From IMG/VR virus record IMGVR_UViG_3300032435_000058, positions 1 through 29,021 of that record: a DNA stretch of 29,021 bases; one strand, 5' to 3'. Positions 28,591 to 29,021 of this stretch are shown here, in pieces. Position 1 is the first letter of the stretch. Each line of letters begins with the position of its first letter. Below the pieces are notes generated by a model. It saw nothing but the letters and a program-made list of their open reading frames with translations, made no database searches and was not told the DNA's origin. The DNA comes from a virus. Both the position numbers and the translations under genes were made by a program.

Positions 28591-29021
28591 TAGACATCGA
28601 CAAGATCATCGCCATTATCGCCGCCATCGTTTTCGCGATTACGGGTGCTGTGGGTCGAGATCTTGCTCCAGCAGAGCGGGGTGTCCAGGTGCAAGTTTCG
28701 CCGCCTCCGGCACCGTCAGCGAATCCGCCCTCGCCACCGCCGAGATATCACCACTCTTCGCCGGACGTGGACCGCTGGCATGACGAAGCGATCCGGGCTG
28801 GATGGCCCGAGGATGAATGGCCGAGGCTGGCCTGCATCATCCATCGCGAATCCCGTGGCGACCCATACGCCCACAACCCTCGCTACCCAGACGACAGCTA
28901 CGGGCTGATCCAACTCAACATGCGGGTCCACCGCAAATGGGTTGGGCCGCTCGTCGGCTGGGACTTCACGCACCTGTTCGACGGATACACCAACCTGCTC
29001 CATGGGCGCACCTTGTTCGAC
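28587..29021 (+). CDS. signal-anchored lytic transglycosylase/lysozyme (SLT-like), cut by window end
   Basis: A TTG start overlaps the preceding TGA (TTGA) and the frame stays open to the window edge (145 codons). It begins with a hydrophobic segment (DKIIAIIAAIVFAITGAVG), then a Pro-rich linker (VSPPPAPSANPPSPPPR), then a catalytic domain with CIIHRESRGDPYAHNP, where the Glu is the likely catalytic acid, and DSYGLIQLNM, the G-L-x-Q motif of SLT-type enzymes. It should cleave the glycan strand, complementing the amidase upstream. The weakly hydrophobic, Ala/Gly-rich anchor would suit a signal-anchor-release lysin. Confidence 0.75.
   Translation, partial: MIDIDKIIAIIAAIVFAITGAVGRDLAPAERGVQVQVSPPPAPSANPPSPPPRYHHSSPDVDRWHDEAIRAGWPEDEWPRLACIIHRESRGDPYAHNPRYPDDSYGLIQLNMRVHRKWVGPLVGWDFTHLFDGYTNLLHGRTLFD

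Noticed and set aside
1-29021. Search by eye for tRNA genes, integrase, attachment site, CRISPR arrays and insertion sequences
   Set aside because: None was seen; a tRNA search program and the neighbouring sequence would be needed to exclude them fully.

Overview
The window is a 29-kb piece of a tailed (siphovirus-type) bacteriophage or prophage, running left to right with every supported gene on the + strand. High GC, GTG/TTG starts overlapping stop codons (ATGA, GTGA, TTGA), TANNNT -10 boxes placed for leaderless transcription, and an endolysin ending in an actinobacterial-type 'MLDTR...VVGY' surface domain all point to an actinobacterial host. An Acidimicrobiia-like host is possible, but that is inference. 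No integrase, tRNA, CRISPR array or insertion sequence was seen, so whether the phage is temperate cannot be decided here.

Layout. (1) 1-3.8 kb: an accessory block of small genes, including three or four Cys-rich zinc-ribbon-like proteins, a tandem helix-turn-helix regulator, a YNGW/ETW-motif protein and a VRR-NUC-type nuclease. It also holds a regulated promoter with a perfect 17-bp palindromic operator and two related structured 5' leader elements. (2) 3.9-9.3 kb: DNA packaging and head entry, with TerS-like protein, a small ribbon-helix-helix regulator behind a large inverted repeat, TerL, three small membrane proteins, portal and a MuF-like protein. (3) 9.3-10.2 kb: a moron-like two-gene cassette with its own promoter (a second copy of the 1.7-kb promoter/operator) and its own terminator. 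(4) 10.3-17 kb: capsid maturation protease, a 51-aa small ORF, major capsid protein followed by a terminator, an unidentified capsid-adjacent protein, a tail-tube candidate, and head-tail connectors. (5) 17-26 kb: tail assembly chaperone with a -1 frameshift extension, tape measure protein with a perfect 132-nt tandem duplication, distal tail and baseplate proteins, glycine-rich tip protein and a mosaic tail fibre. (6) 26-29 kb: lysis module with a holin-like protein, a three-domain amidase endolysin with a strong internal start, a membrane/coiled-coil protein, and a second signal-anchored transglycosylase cut by the window end.

The structural and lysis genes form an ordinary late-gene module. 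The unusual material is regulatory: a promoter/operator present twice, a leaderless-promoter pattern ahead of about eleven genes, an RHH/inverted-repeat unit between the terminase genes, and two 5' leader hairpin elements whose outer sequence and distance to the start codon are conserved while the inner stem changes in a compensatory way. The last is the best candidate for something not previously described.
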